Origin: Muribaculum sp. | GTDB taxonomy: Bacteria; Bacteroidota; Bacteroidia; Bacteroidales; Muribaculaceae | DNA length: 64,000 nt | Reading direction: 5' to 3' | NCBI GenBank assembly: GCA_009775095.1 | Contig: VSOZ01000010.1 | Coordinates: forward strand, 4,306 to 68,305 | Shown here: one piece after another, positions 1 to 8,326 of the stretch | Numbering within the stretch: the stretch's first letter is position 1 | Layout: each line of letters begins with the position of its first letter | Position numbers and translations under genes: made by a program | Notes under the pieces: model-generated | The model's database searches: none | The model's input: the letters and a program-made list of their open reading frames with translations, nothing else | What the model was told of the DNA's origin: nothing

Positions 1-167
1 GAGATGCGACATGTGCGTAACCCCACGATGAATCGGCGAAGGACACGGAGTGACCGTAGACGGCGGTTCGTGGGGTAAATTGGGGCATCGGAGATGCGAC
101 ATGTGCGTAACCCCACGATGAATCGGCGAAGGACACGGAGTGACCGTAGACGGCGGTTCGTGGGGTA
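1..167 (-). repeat. Two tandem copies of an interspersed palindromic repeat (90-bp period)
   Basis: Bases 1-77 and 91-167 are identical over 77 bp, with a 13-bp spacer. Each copy begins and ends with complementary 8-mers (CCCCACGA and TCGTGGGG) and contains an inner inverted repeat around ACCGC...GCGGT. A small hairpin (GCATC-tcc-GATGC on the minus strand) follows. Related copies in the opposite orientation lie at 938-1021 and 14374-14454, so this is a dispersed family. The left copy is cut by the window edge. Confidence 0.85.
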
Positions 168-278
168 GTTCAGCCGCCGGCAATGACCTTGCGTCGGGGA
201 CGCGAAACGTACCGCATGGCCATAGCAGTCTTACGCCGTGGCACGGGCGTCACTACCCTCCTGCCGGATATTAATGCT

Positions 279-758
279 TCACATTGACCCCTGTTTTATA
301 TAGGCCTCCGGTACGGCGTTGCCCGCGAGGTACTCTTCAAGATATTCCTTGTAAAGGTAGACGGGGACGCGGTCTATGCCATTGGCGGTCAGAAAGGCTG
401 ACACATGGTCTATCTCCGATTTGATATTTTTGTGGATGAGGTTGTAGCGCTTGGCGAGGAAACGGATGTATTTGCGGTCCTGCTTGACACGGCGGCCGGC
501 CTCGACTGTGGCGGGCGCATCCTGTACTTCGGCCTTTGCCTCACGGCGACGGCGCTGGTAGGATGCGGCTTTGGCGCGGCGGTCTATCGTCGGGCGCAAC
601 AGATTGAACACGCACTGCGCTATCGGGTGAAGGTCTGTAGGTTCGGTGCCCGAGGTCTGATACTCTTTGATGGAGTCGATGAGGGGTTGCTGTAACTCTG
701 CGGGAAGCATGGCTATGGACTCGCTCCAAGCCTTGTCAAATTTCGGTGTACGTTTCAT
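279..758 (-). CDS. DUF6291 domain protein
   Basis: A basic protein of 159 residues. The N-terminal part (about residues 4-70, starting KFDKAWSESIAMLPAELQ and reaching FNLLRPTIDRR) matches the general pattern of DUF6291, a domain of unknown function common in Bacteroidales accessory DNA and phage-like regions. An Arg/Lys/Ala-rich stretch follows, then a C-terminal region with no recognised motif. A longer reading from a TTG at 794 is possible, but that codon lies inside a good -7 promoter box (792-799). The ATG at 758 is therefore preferred. The gene stands alone among repeats, which suits an accessory or mobile context. No function can be assigned. Confidence 0.7.
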   Translation of the reverse strand: MKRTPKFDKAWSESIAMLPAELQQPLIDSIKEYQTSGTEPTDLHPIAQCVFNLLRPTIDRRAKAASYQRRRREAKAEVQDAPATVEAGRRVKQDRKYIRFLAKRYNLIHKNIKSEIDHVSAFLTANGIDRVPVYLYKEYLEEYLAGNAVPEAYIKQGSM

Positions 759-791
759 TGTATGTGATATTGGTCTAAATGTTGTTTTCCG

Positions 792-799
792 CAAAGATA
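792..799 (-). promoter_or_regulatory. Bacteroidetes -7 box for the DUF6291 gene
   Basis: The minus strand reads TATCTTTG, a match to TAnnTTTG. Transcription would begin near 785-787, leaving a leader of about 28 nt before the ATG at 758. This decides the start of that gene. Confidence 0.5.
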
Positions 800-937
800 A
801 TACACCGAATCACCGTTTTTATGCACAATCGGGCGTAATGCGCGAAACTCACTGTAGATTAAAGTATTATCGCGTCTTTTTTTTCGGGAGGCATGTCGCG
901 TATCTCCGATACGCAGGGTGGTGGAGCGGGTTGTGGT

Positions 938-1021
938 CCCCACGAATCGCCGTCTGCGGTCACTTCGTGCCCTCCGTCGGCTTATCATGGGGTTACACAC
1001 ATCATGCGTCTTCGACGCATC
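938..1021 (+). repeat. Interspersed palindromic repeat, diverged copy
   Basis: Starts CCCCACGAATCGCCGTCTGC and carries the complementary TCATGGGG about 50 bp later. A small hairpin (ATGCGTC-TT-GACGCAT) follows. It is the inverted, diverged counterpart of the copies at 1-167 and resembles 14374-14454. Confidence 0.75.
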
Positions 1022-1068
1022 TGCATCCCGCAACAGGGGTCATGCATCTGACAGCATAATACAACGAC

Positions 1069-1112
1069 AAAGCGGCAGTGCTACAGCATCAGCACCACCG
1101 CTTTATTTTTTT
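1069..1112. terminator. Terminator-like hairpin downstream of the fimbria operon
   Basis: AAAGCGG (1069-1075) pairs with CCGCTTT (1098-1104), and GTGCT with AGCAC inside, separated by a small internal loop. A run of T follows on the plus strand (1106-1112). It lies 20 nt past the stop of the long fimbrillin gene. On that (minus) strand the U-tail is weak. Confidence 0.45.
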
Positions 1113-1123
1113 GTTAGAGTCAT

Positions 1124-4100
1124 TCAATCCTTGACCGGACGGACAGAGAAGCCGTAAGAGTTATTTGATGAAAGTAATATATTTATACTATTATTACTAT
1201 CTTGACCATAGCCGTCACTTTCAACCGTTTTTCCCTCTGCACGACAATCAATATAGAACAGCGAGCACTGATTAGTATGATGAGAAGAAGTACATATCCA
1301 TCCCACCTGAGCATGAGCCGGATTAGTTCCGGAGGGGAATCGTGATTTACCGGGACAATTTTCTGTTTCACCAAAGTCGCGAAGGCCCGTACCCGGAATA
1401 TATATAGTTTTTCCTGCTGAACCATCGTCAGCATACAACGTAATGGTCCACCCCACAACGGCGTCTGAGTATTTATCTTTTTCAACAATGCATTTTGTCT
1501 TTTTGCTAATATCAGTGCTGGTATCGACAAGTTTTTTTGAGTCCTCAGCAGAACCGTATAATGACATAAAAGCTCCGGTTGACGGGATATGGTATCCGAC
1601 AGGCGAAGGATCATAAACCGTTTTGGCAACTGCCATATAAACCTCTTTTTGAGAAGATTTAAAATTATCCGAACAAGTATAATCATTCGCAGAATTCCAA
1701 GCATTGAACATACGAGTAGTTTTGTCGCTATTTTCGCCACCCCAATGACGAAGTCGTTCATCATCAGACCTATAATACATAAAATGATGATAAGGCTCCT
1801 GTATAGCTTGCTCTAACGGCACCTTAGACAATGCACTCTTATACTCGTAAAGATCAGAATAATACGCCTTGTTGTGCATATTGTACTGGGCATATCTTTC
1901 TGTTCCGCTATTCCAATCAGAATGTACATGCCAACCATCGTTTAGCGTCTGAGTATTCCAAACACCACCGATTGACGGGTCTTTGCGTCCCCATTGGTAA
2001 TAGGTATTATCGCCGGCATACGATGCTTCAATAGGAGGCTGAATAAATTCACCCAAATCTTTTTCGTCTTCGCCTCCCGTATCAGCCACTTTATATTTGA
2101 TCCGTAATTTGAATTTACGTTCCGAGTCACTTGAAAGTATAGGATCGCAGTAGCCCAAATTGCACGGGGCAAATGAATATTCTGTCACTTCCGCCCCTTT
2201 AGGAGCATTCTGTACGTACCCGGTAACACAATCGGAGTCCTTCCACTTGTAGGTGGCCCATATCTGCCAGCTCCACATTATAGTGCCGTCAGCGCCACGA
2301 ACAGCCACGACAGCATTGCCTTGATTAAGCGACTCCTTCTCTACACGGAAAGTAAGAGCCGTCTTTGCATCATTGAGTTTTACATCAGTCACAAGTCCGG
2401 GCTGATCCTGCCACACAAGCACAGCATCTTCCGCTCCGGTGATATCCGGCTCGGTAATTGGAGTACCGTCATGCTTGACAAAATCTTTAAGAAACTTAGT
2501 ACCTTTACCACCGCTACTATTACCTTTATAAGCGGATTCGTTAGTAGCTCCACCTGCGCCACGTGCATTACCGTAAACAAGCGGCAGAGAGTAGTAGCCG
2601 TAGTCATCGATGACATACGTGTTGGCGGTTTCACCTCCACCACTAAGGTCATATGGCCCCGATTCATCCAAGCCCTTGCCGTTGGTCGTTGGCTTCATTT
2701 TTTCCTTCAACGAGGAGTAATGGCTTTGGGCGGGAAATTGGAGCTTCAATGCCATAGGCTTTGTAACATCCTCGTCGGCCAAGACAGTAGGAGCATCTAC
2801 CACATCGGCATCTTTCCAATCGCCGCCGTCAAGACTGTACTGAATAGTATAATCAAGCTTAACAGCCTTTGATTGCACTTTATTGCTGCTATTGTCAAGC
2901 TGATATACATCGGCATACGCAGTGAGCTGCGCGTCATGTAAAAAACCGCTTACGGGGATAAACTTCAGTCCCTCTGTAACGTAATTGTCAATATGTATCT
3001 TCTCGGCTTTAGAATCGAAAGTTATAACCGGATCCACTTTTATGCCGGTGGTTGAGAGCGCGTACTGCACACGAGTGCCCGCTTTCCACTCCTTGCCGGC
3101 AAGCGAGGCTGTAAGTGTGCGCTCCGTGTCGCTTAGCTCGTCGGTAAACGTCATGGTCAATTTGGCGTCGGCGCCGAGCGTCTGCGGCAGCATAAACAGC
3201 GTCATGGCATCGGCGGTGATGGGCTTGTCGGAGGGAGCGTAGTGATTGCCCTCGCCGGATGGGTCTACCGTCTTGTCGAGGGTAATCGTCATGGATGTAG
3301 CATCGTCGTCAGCGGTCCATTTTTTGGAGCCGATTACCGATGTGCCCTTAAAATGCACACCTGACAACTCGATCTTGGTCACTTTGCCGGCAAGCATGTT
3401 GTCGCCGGTTTTGAATGTCACGGCAGTAAGAGCGTGCGAGAATTTCAACGCCACGCTGCTGTTATAACTGCCCGAGCAATCGGCGGTAGCCTCAAGCAGG
3501 TCCACCTGCTTGGTTACATCATCTTTATGCACACTGAAAGTGAGCGACGGCAGCCCCGAAGCTGCCTCCGAGTGTACGGCGCTACCGGCATATTTGCCCT
3601 CGCCCGTGCCAAAGTCAGCGCTGTAAGGCGCGTAGGCGTAAAACTTCACCCGTCCGGAGCCGGTCCAACGCAACTGATCGTCATCAGACGGCGCCCAATA
3701 TGAGCCCCCTTGATGTAGGCGTATATTATGGGCAAAGTTGGTAGTCAGGCTCGCGGAATCCTCAGGCCACTCACCATAACATATGGCCGAAACGCCAATA
3801 GATGGTATCGTCTTTCCAACAAACTCCGTGCCACGGCTTTTAGGAGTCTCGACTATAGAGTCAGAGGCCTCCACAGTCTCCGTAATAAGATATAGCGGCG
3901 TACCGTCAACAGCATCATCGATCTTATCTATGTCAATATCATGGTAGCGGTGATAGTCACCGCTTCTTGACACAGCACCGTCGATCCAGACTCCCGGCAC
4001 TTCGGCCTTAAAGGCTACATACTCCGAGTAGGCGCCGTTATTGAATTGGTCGAAAGTATCGTCGGTACAAGCATGGACCGCCATTGCCGCGCACACTGCT

Positions 4101-4153
4101 ATAAGTGCACGGCACATGGCTCCGTTAAACCGTTGATGAGTGATATGCCACAT
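1124..4153 (-). CDS. Very long fimbrillin-family lipoprotein with FISUMP-like C-terminus
   Basis: A 1009-residue predicted surface lipoprotein. The signal peptide ends at a lipobox with Cys29 (AVHAC-TDD), and the acidic residues after the Cys fit a Bacteroidetes surface-export signal. Residues about 110-370 are fimbrillin/Mfa-like, including FYAYAPYS (171-178) and KFSHALTAVTFKTG (237-250), hallmarks of that family. The middle looks like beta-rich Ig-type repeats. The last 200 or so residues (SPVGYHIPS..., ending YGFSVRPVKD) resemble the FISUMP (Fibrobacter succinogenes major paralogous) domain. An alternative start is the Met at residue 13. It is the last gene of the operon, 13 nt after the shorter fimbrillin. 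Probable role: tip or accessory subunit, or adhesin, of a Mfa/Fim-type fimbria (inference). Confidence 0.8.
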   Translation of the reverse strand: MWHITHQRFNGAMCRALIAVCAAMAVHACTDDTFDQFNNGAYSEYVAFKAEVPGVWIDGAVSRSGDYHRYHDIDIDKIDDAVDGTPLYLITETVEASDSIVETPKSRGTEFVGKTIPSIGVSAICYGEWPEDSASLTTNFAHNIRLHQGGSYWAPSDDDQLRWTGSGRVKFYAYAPYSADFGTGEGKYAGSAVHSEAASGLPSLTFSVHKDDVTKQVDLLEATADCSGSYNSSVALKFSHALTAVTFKTGDNMLAGKVTKIELSGVHFKGTSVIGSKKWTADDDATSMTITLDKTVDPSGEGNHYAPSDKPITADAMTLFMLPQTLGADAKLTMTFTDELSDTERTLTASLAGKEWKAGTRVQYALSTTGIKVDPVITFDSKAEKIHIDNYVTEGLKFIPVSGFLHDAQLTAYADVYQLDNSSNKVQSKAVKLDYTIQYSLDGGDWKDADVVDAPTVLADEDVTKPMALKLQFPAQSHYSSLKEKMKPTTNGKGLDESGPYDLSGGGETANTYVIDDYGYYSLPLVYGNARGAGGATNESAYKGNSSGGKGTKFLKDFVKHDGTPITEPDITGAEDAVLVWQDQPGLVTDVKLNDAKTALTFRVEKESLNQGNAVVAVRGADGTIMWSWQIWATYKWKDSDCVTGYVQNAPKGAEVTEYSFAPCNLGYCDPILSSDSERKFKLRIKYKVADTGGEDEKDLGEFIQPPIEASYAGDNTYYQWGRKDPSIGGVWNTQTLNDGWHVHSDWNSGTERYAQYNMHNKAYYSDLYEYKSALSKVPLEQAIQEPYHHFMYYRSDDERLRHWGGENSDKTTRMFNAWNSANDYTCSDNFKSSQKEVYMAVAKTVYDPSPVGYHIPSTGAFMSLYGSAEDSKKLVDTSTDISKKTKCIVEKDKYSDAVVGWTITLYADDGSAGKTIYIPGTGLRDFGETENCPGKSRFPSGTNPAHAQVGWICTSSHHTNQCSLFYIDCRAEGKTVESDGYGQDSNNSINILLSSNNSYGFSVRPVKD

Positions 4154-4166
4154 TTCCTATTTATTA

Positions 4167-5432
4167 CTACATGTTTGTATTAGAATCTGCAGTCGGGGTC
4201 CAATCTTCAACCTCAACCTCAAACTTTATGTAATCATTAAATACAGGCTGGCCCGGCTTTTTATCATCAGGCCGTGGAGTTTCTTCAGAGAGTCCGTCAG
4301 GCAACACTTCCGGCGGATAGACACCGGCACCACTGTTTTTACCGCAGAAAGAAAGGACATAATTATATTTTTTAGTCGGTTCCCAATTGATCTCAATAGG
4401 CACACAAGTATAACCGTAAGCATCACCGTCCCAAACTTTTGTAACAGGGAATTGCTGATGTACATGTTTATCGCCAACAGGATTAACAGCACCAAAATCA
4501 GAGGATGCATCACCACCGGGGTGGAACTCACCTTCATGAGTAACCTCTACACGACAAAGAATAAGGATATATGCACCTTTAGACTCAGTTGGATTATCGC
4601 TGGTTGCAAACTTATATGCAGGTGCTTTTTGCGGCACAAGCATCAGACTCGAATTATCAGTATTATCTCCTCCTATAAGAAAAGTAGGATTAGCCTTACT
4701 ATTGGAAATATTCGTTTCTTTAGCTAATGACAAGCCGTAAGTAGCCACATTATCGACACTATACTCTTGGTCATAAGAGGTCCACCTCATCTGATTATCA
4801 GCACTCTTGTCAAAATCAAGAGTACCTGATTTTCTTGCATTGACAATCCACGCTCCTTTTACTTTTACAACCCATTCATCATCATTATCGCATACCGCGG
4901 CAACAGATACCTGAGATAGAGCATGCTTAAATTTCAAATGAACGGTACCTCCTGTAGCCACGGCAGGATCATCAGCATCACCAACCTGTTTCGCCTCCGT
5001 GTACGCAACTATAAGGTCTTTTTGATTCTTTCCGGGATTGTCTATTCCAGCTTCAGGAGAAAAATTATCAAAACTTTGCGCATTTGCTGTTATAGATGCA
5101 TTTACATCAGTAGGAGCATAAGCCCAAAAACGAAGAGTATTAACACCGGAAGGCCAGTAATGACGTTTATCCTCAAATTCAAAAACCGACCCGTTCTTTT
5201 TTGCTATCTCACCGTTGATAAAAAATTGACCTCCTGTACCGAGCTGCTCGGCATAGACCTTAAACGTTTCAAGATTATCCGTAGTGGTCGTCGTAGCTCG
5301 GCTTATCTGAGTGGTAAACCGGATCTCATTACCGTGTGATGCATCCTGAAGCTCATCATTGGAGCACGATGCAAGCAACATAGGAGTTACGGCAACAGCC
5401 GTAAAAGATAGAAGTTTGAATAATGAACTCAT
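4167..5432 (-). CDS. Fimbrillin family lipoprotein
   Basis: 421 residues with a type II signal peptide (lipobox LLASC, Cys23, followed by SNDE). Features typical of Bacteroidales fimbrillins are visible: HYWPSG (91-96), RFWAYAPTD (101-109) and HLKFKHALSQVSV (165-177), which normally belong to the N-terminal beta-sandwich. A second sandwich follows, up to the ending VEVEDWTP. Such proteins are exported as lipoproteins, trimmed, and polymerised by donor-strand exchange in the Mfa/Fim system. It lies 36 nt after the DUF5119 gene in the same operon and is the best candidate for a structural or accessory pilin here. Confidence 0.85.
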   Translation of the reverse strand: MSSLFKLLSFTAVAVTPMLLASCSNDELQDASHGNEIRFTTQISRATTTTTDNLETFKVYAEQLGTGGQFFINGEIAKKNGSVFEFEDKRHYWPSGVNTLRFWAYAPTDVNASITANAQSFDNFSPEAGIDNPGKNQKDLIVAYTEAKQVGDADDPAVATGGTVHLKFKHALSQVSVAAVCDNDDEWVVKVKGAWIVNARKSGTLDFDKSADNQMRWTSYDQEYSVDNVATYGLSLAKETNISNSKANPTFLIGGDNTDNSSLMLVPQKAPAYKFATSDNPTESKGAYILILCRVEVTHEGEFHPGGDASSDFGAVNPVGDKHVHQQFPVTKVWDGDAYGYTCVPIEINWEPTKKYNYVLSFCGKNSGAGVYPPEVLPDGLSEETPRPDDKKPGQPVFNDYIKFEVEVEDWTPTADSNTNM

Positions 5433-5468
5433 AATGATATATAATTTATTTTACAATTTCACTCGTAT

Positions 5469-6386
5469 TTAATTCATATCTATTTCCTTATCAATAACTT
5501 CACCCCATTCTTCAACAGAAGGCTTAAGCCCGTCGGCAGGCAGATCAAGGCCCTCAAGTAAAATCTTGATATTATTTGGATCAGCAGCTTCATGCATTTG
5601 GTCGGTTATATCAAAATGCTTATACACCTTATTGGATGTATATACCGTAAATGTATGACGCTTTACCTCTTTTGGGCAATGCCCAAAAGAGGTAAAGCGT
5701 ACAAAAAGAGTAGAAGCATCGGGGCGTTCCAAACTAAGAGGTAGAGTGACAGCCTGACCGAAAGGCTCTCCGGCACCGATGCTATAACATTCAGCCATAC
5801 CGGTTATAGCACCACTGATATCAATATCGTTTGTCATGTTCTTTACATCACGTATTTCTACAGTATACACTGATGTAACCATAGACGGATATAATGTAAC
5901 AGACTGATCGCCGGACAAAGGTTTTATTTCAATATCATCGGATGCACCGGCCCATACAGTTTCAGGAGCACTGCGTACAGGCTCATCCTTAGAATCCTCA
6001 GGACGTGGAGCGTCAAAAGCACGTCCGATAGGCGACAACAACAAAATAGGAGACGTAGTCAACGCATATTCATCATAACGGTAACCAGATTCCCCGACAT
6101 TTTCCATCTCTCCATTATGAAACAACAATTTATAAGTTCCGGCCTCCATCTTTACACTACCACCTTCTTGCGAAGAAAACTCATAGCGACGATAATGATG
6201 TCCTTCCGGAGTGAAAAAATGCACTACCATCGTGTTGGGAGCGGCATCGGGTGCCTTTGACCAATCAAATTTAATCTCAAAATCCACAACATGGTCGTGG
6301 TCATAGCACAAATCCTTATGACTGCACGATTGGATGACGCATACGATCGCCGCGAGCAATCCGGCTATAGCAAAACGTTTTTTCAT
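5469..6386 (-). CDS. DUF5119 domain lipoprotein of the fimbria operon
   Basis: 305 residues, with a lipoprotein signal peptide ending at Cys21 (VIQSC-SHKDLC). The start of the mature protein (CYDHDHVVDFEIKFDWSKAP) is characteristic of DUF5119. That family sits next to DUF3575 and fimbrillin genes in Bacteroidales and is related to the FimB/Mfa2 anchor-type fold. The ATG overlaps the stop of the DUF3575 gene by 4 nt, so the two are translationally coupled. The likely role is fimbria anchoring or assembly at the outer membrane (inference from context). Oddly, a 43-nt near-perfect palindrome (5658-5700) lies within the codons for residues 229-243. Confidence 0.8.
   Translation of the reverse strand: MKKRFAIAGLLAAIVCVIQSCSHKDLCYDHDHVVDFEIKFDWSKAPDAAPNTMVVHFFTPEGHHYRRYEFSSQEGGSVKMEAGTYKLLFHNGEMENVGESGYRYDEYALTTSPILLLSPIGRAFDAPRPEDSKDEPVRSAPETVWAGASDDIEIKPLSGDQSVTLYPSMVTSVYTVEIRDVKNMTNDIDISGAITGMAECYSIGAGEPFGQAVTLPLSLERPDASTLFVRFTSFGHCPKEVKRHTFTVYTSNKVYKHFDITDQMHEAADPNNIKILLEGLDLPADGLKPSVEEWGEVIDKEIDMN
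5658..5700. repeat. 43-bp near-perfect palindrome inside a coding region
   Basis: Two 21-bp arms are exact reverse complements around a single central base (5679). The left arm begins ACGCTTTACCTC and ends TTTTGGGCA. Pairing stops abruptly at both ends (5657/5701). It lies entirely within the DUF5119 gene and would form an extremely stable hairpin in the operon mRNA. Confidence 0.95.
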
Positions 6387-7678
6387 AGTTTACCTCCTTT
6401 CCGGCGACCGCCGATAATCCATACAAGCGACACTTCGGCCTTTGTCGGGCCAAACCAATTGAGCTTATCGGTCTTTTGCCATACGTAGCAGTCATCAACA
6501 GGCTCATATCTTTTATATTTGCCGCCTAAATAGCCTAAACCTATCGCAAAGTCGAGATTAAAATATCGACTTAAAGGCAGTGAGTAGCCATAGGAGAGTC
6601 CGACTCCCCAGCTCAAGCCGTCGCTCTGCCGGCCACGACCGCCAAATTCTATATCATAGGAAAGTATCTGCCCGTAAAGGCCTAAATAATAACCGCTGTG
6701 CGTAGTAGAGCGGTTATTGCGGTGGTGAAGCCACCGCCGCAATTCGACGTCGCCGCCGTATATGCGCCAGTAGCGGTGAGCCGAGCTGCGACTCCACCAA
6801 GCGTGCATCCAGTTGACGCCTACCGACCAGTCTCGGCCAATGCCCGCCTCTATACCTATATTAGGCACTGCCGCTACGTCATAAAGCATGTTAGTCTTGA
6901 TAAACAGGTCGGTGTGTCGATCTACAGCCATCGGCTCCGACCGGGATTCTGTGTAGCCCACATTCGCATCCGGAGCGGGCGATGTACTTATATTGTTGTC
7001 TGCCTCCGGAGTCTTATATTCACATACTTGTGTATTCTCCGGTATGTTATCGACAGTAGCCTGCGACACCTCTACAACCTCTACGGGCTTAATCGTCAGT
7101 CCGATGCACACCTCGGCAGTTCTCATCGCCGGGAAAAAGTGTTGCAACATATAGCGCCATGCTTTTCCGCCACGCAGCACACGAAGCCGTCTGTTACGGC
7201 TGTCTACAATCCTCGTGCCCTTGTAGACCAACTCCGGCACATTATCTATTACCGCCACGGCATCGTGTCGCCAGTCCTCATCACAGTTCATAATCATATG
7301 ACGCAGCAGCATCCAGTCGATACCGCCGTCAAGAACTTCGACCCTGTTGACAGGCAGTGATAATGCACCGACTACAAAATCGGCACACCCGCGAGCTCTT
7401 AGCGCCGCCAATGCTTTGTTGCGTGCCAAAGAGCCTTCAGGCGATGCACTACCTTTTAGCGACACCGAACTAACGGTAGCGACATCCGCGCCGTCAAGCA
7501 CCGACATCATGTCGCGCACGCGTTCCGAATTGGATGCATACGCGGTATCCACAGCACTTTCACCCTGAGCGAAATTTAAGATTACACGTACCGTATCGCA
7601 CCGGCATTCAACAGCATGGGCCGAGAAGCTGACACAAGAAATTACAAGAACGAGTAATGAATAAATACCTTTTCCCAT
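6383..7678 (-). CDS. DUF3575 outer-membrane protein with OmpA-like N-terminus
   Basis: 431 residues. A signal peptide (1-22) precedes a region of about 100 residues like an OmpA-type periplasmic domain. It has the typical GSASPEG...N.ALAALRA pattern (76-95), followed by a linker. From about residue 255 (TNMLYDVAAVPNIGIEAGIG) to the C-terminus it is a DUF3575 beta-barrel-like domain rich in alternating aromatic and glycine residues. DUF3575 proteins commonly head Bacteroidales fimbria operons. It is the first gene of this one, with a 4-nt overlap to the DUF5119 gene. It may be an outer-membrane, peptidoglycan-linked platform for the fimbria (inference). Confidence 0.82.
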   Translation of the reverse strand: MGKGIYSLLVLVISCVSFSAHAVECRCDTVRVILNFAQGESAVDTAYASNSERVRDMMSVLDGADVATVSSVSLKGSASPEGSLARNKALAALRARGCADFVVGALSLPVNRVEVLDGGIDWMLLRHMIMNCDEDWRHDAVAVIDNVPELVYKGTRIVDSRNRRLRVLRGGKAWRYMLQHFFPAMRTAEVCIGLTIKPVEVVEVSQATVDNIPENTQVCEYKTPEADNNISTSPAPDANVGYTESRSEPMAVDRHTDLFIKTNMLYDVAAVPNIGIEAGIGRDWSVGVNWMHAWWSRSSAHRYWRIYGGDVELRRWLHHRNNRSTTHSGYYLGLYGQILSYDIEFGGRGRQSDGLSWGVGLSYGYSLPLSRYFNLDFAIGLGYLGGKYKRYEPVDDCYVWQKTDKLNWFGPTKAEVSLVWIIGGRRKGGKL

Positions 7679-7879
7679 AGTTTTTTATATACAAAAATCT
7701 AACAAGGTTTTTGCACAACCTACTGTTGACTAACACATTTTTTGCTACAACTGCGCAAATTTATATTACCCCTTTCAAATTTGCAATATTTTTCGATAAA
7801 AAATCACAATTTTAACATTTAAGCCTATTTTCCCCAATATATACAAGGATGCGGTTATTAAAAACAACTGTGTTTGTAG

Positions 7880-7958
7880 GGCCGCCAGTAATACGGCGGC
7901 CGGCTGCAACCTATATGGCCATCAGGGTATGCGGGCGCCGTGGTACTGGCGCCCCTAC
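7880..7958. repeat. GC-rich double-hairpin intergenic repeat
   Basis: GGCCGCC (7880-7886) pairs with GGCGGCC (7895-7901). GGGCGCC (7933-7939) pairs with GGCGCCC (7948-7954). Each hairpin is followed by a copy of CTATATGGCC (7911-7920 is exact; 7962-7970 lacks the first C). A degraded relative of the second hairpin (TATGCGGGCGC...) is at 14572-14603, so this is a second dispersed repeat family. Confidence 0.75.
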
Positions 7959-8281
7959 AAGCTATATGGCCTTCCGGGTTTTGCATTTGATCCGTTTTTT
8001 TACCCGCCCTGTTTCATCATTCGTACAGGGACATAAAAAAAATTACCCGTCATCACGACGAATAATCTTTTTACCTTAAATCTAATACCATGAAAAACTG
8101 ATGCAAAGTTACAAATAAAAATGTTTTACACCATGATTTGGGCAAATAAATTTAATGCATTTAACTTAATTTATAACATCGTCATGCTTGCGAGCTTACA
8201 ACTGCATGAAAATATACCGGTGATCAAGCATCGTTAACAGAAACCTCCACTGCGAAATGTTGTTTTTTCCAAAAATTACAT

Positions 8282-8289
8282 TACCTTTG
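8282..8289 (+). promoter_or_regulatory. -7 box upstream of pepT
   Basis: TACCTTTG matches TAnnTTTG and lies 38 nt before the ATG. TTGTTTT about 20 nt upstream could serve as the -33 element. Confidence 0.55.
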
Positions 8290-8326
8290 TAGTGGATAAT
8301 ACCGTTAAACTTAATACCTTTCCACT

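Larger units (their letters stand above)
759..1123. other. Intergenic region with repeat and hairpins
   Basis: Apart from the -7 box (792-799), one copy of the palindromic repeat family (938-1021), a short hairpin GCGTATC-tcc-GATACGC near 897-913 and a terminator-like hairpin (1069-1112), I see no gene here. The short open frames lack coding character. Confidence 0.6.
7679..8326. other. Intergenic region between divergent fimbria and pepT operons
   Basis: 648 bp, AT-rich at both ends. It holds the putative pepT -7 box (8282-8289) and a GC-rich double hairpin (7880-7954). I found no clean TAnnTTTG box for the fimbria operon, and no inverted repeats flanking a promoter of the kind that mark invertible promoters. 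No gene is supported. Confidence 0.6.

Noticed and set aside
1..167. CRISPR array
   Set aside because: Only two 77-bp copies with a 13-bp spacer and diverged copies elsewhere; repeats are too long and spacers too short, and there are no cas genes.
5658..5700. Palindrome as an ordinary terminator
   Set aside because: It lies in the middle of a gene and has no adjacent U-run on either strand; downstream fimbrillin genes are intact and need read-through.
7679..8326. Invertible promoter controlling the fimbria operon
   Set aside because: No inverted-repeat pair flanking a promoter-like sequence was found; the hairpins at 7880-7954 have short arms and no promoter between them.
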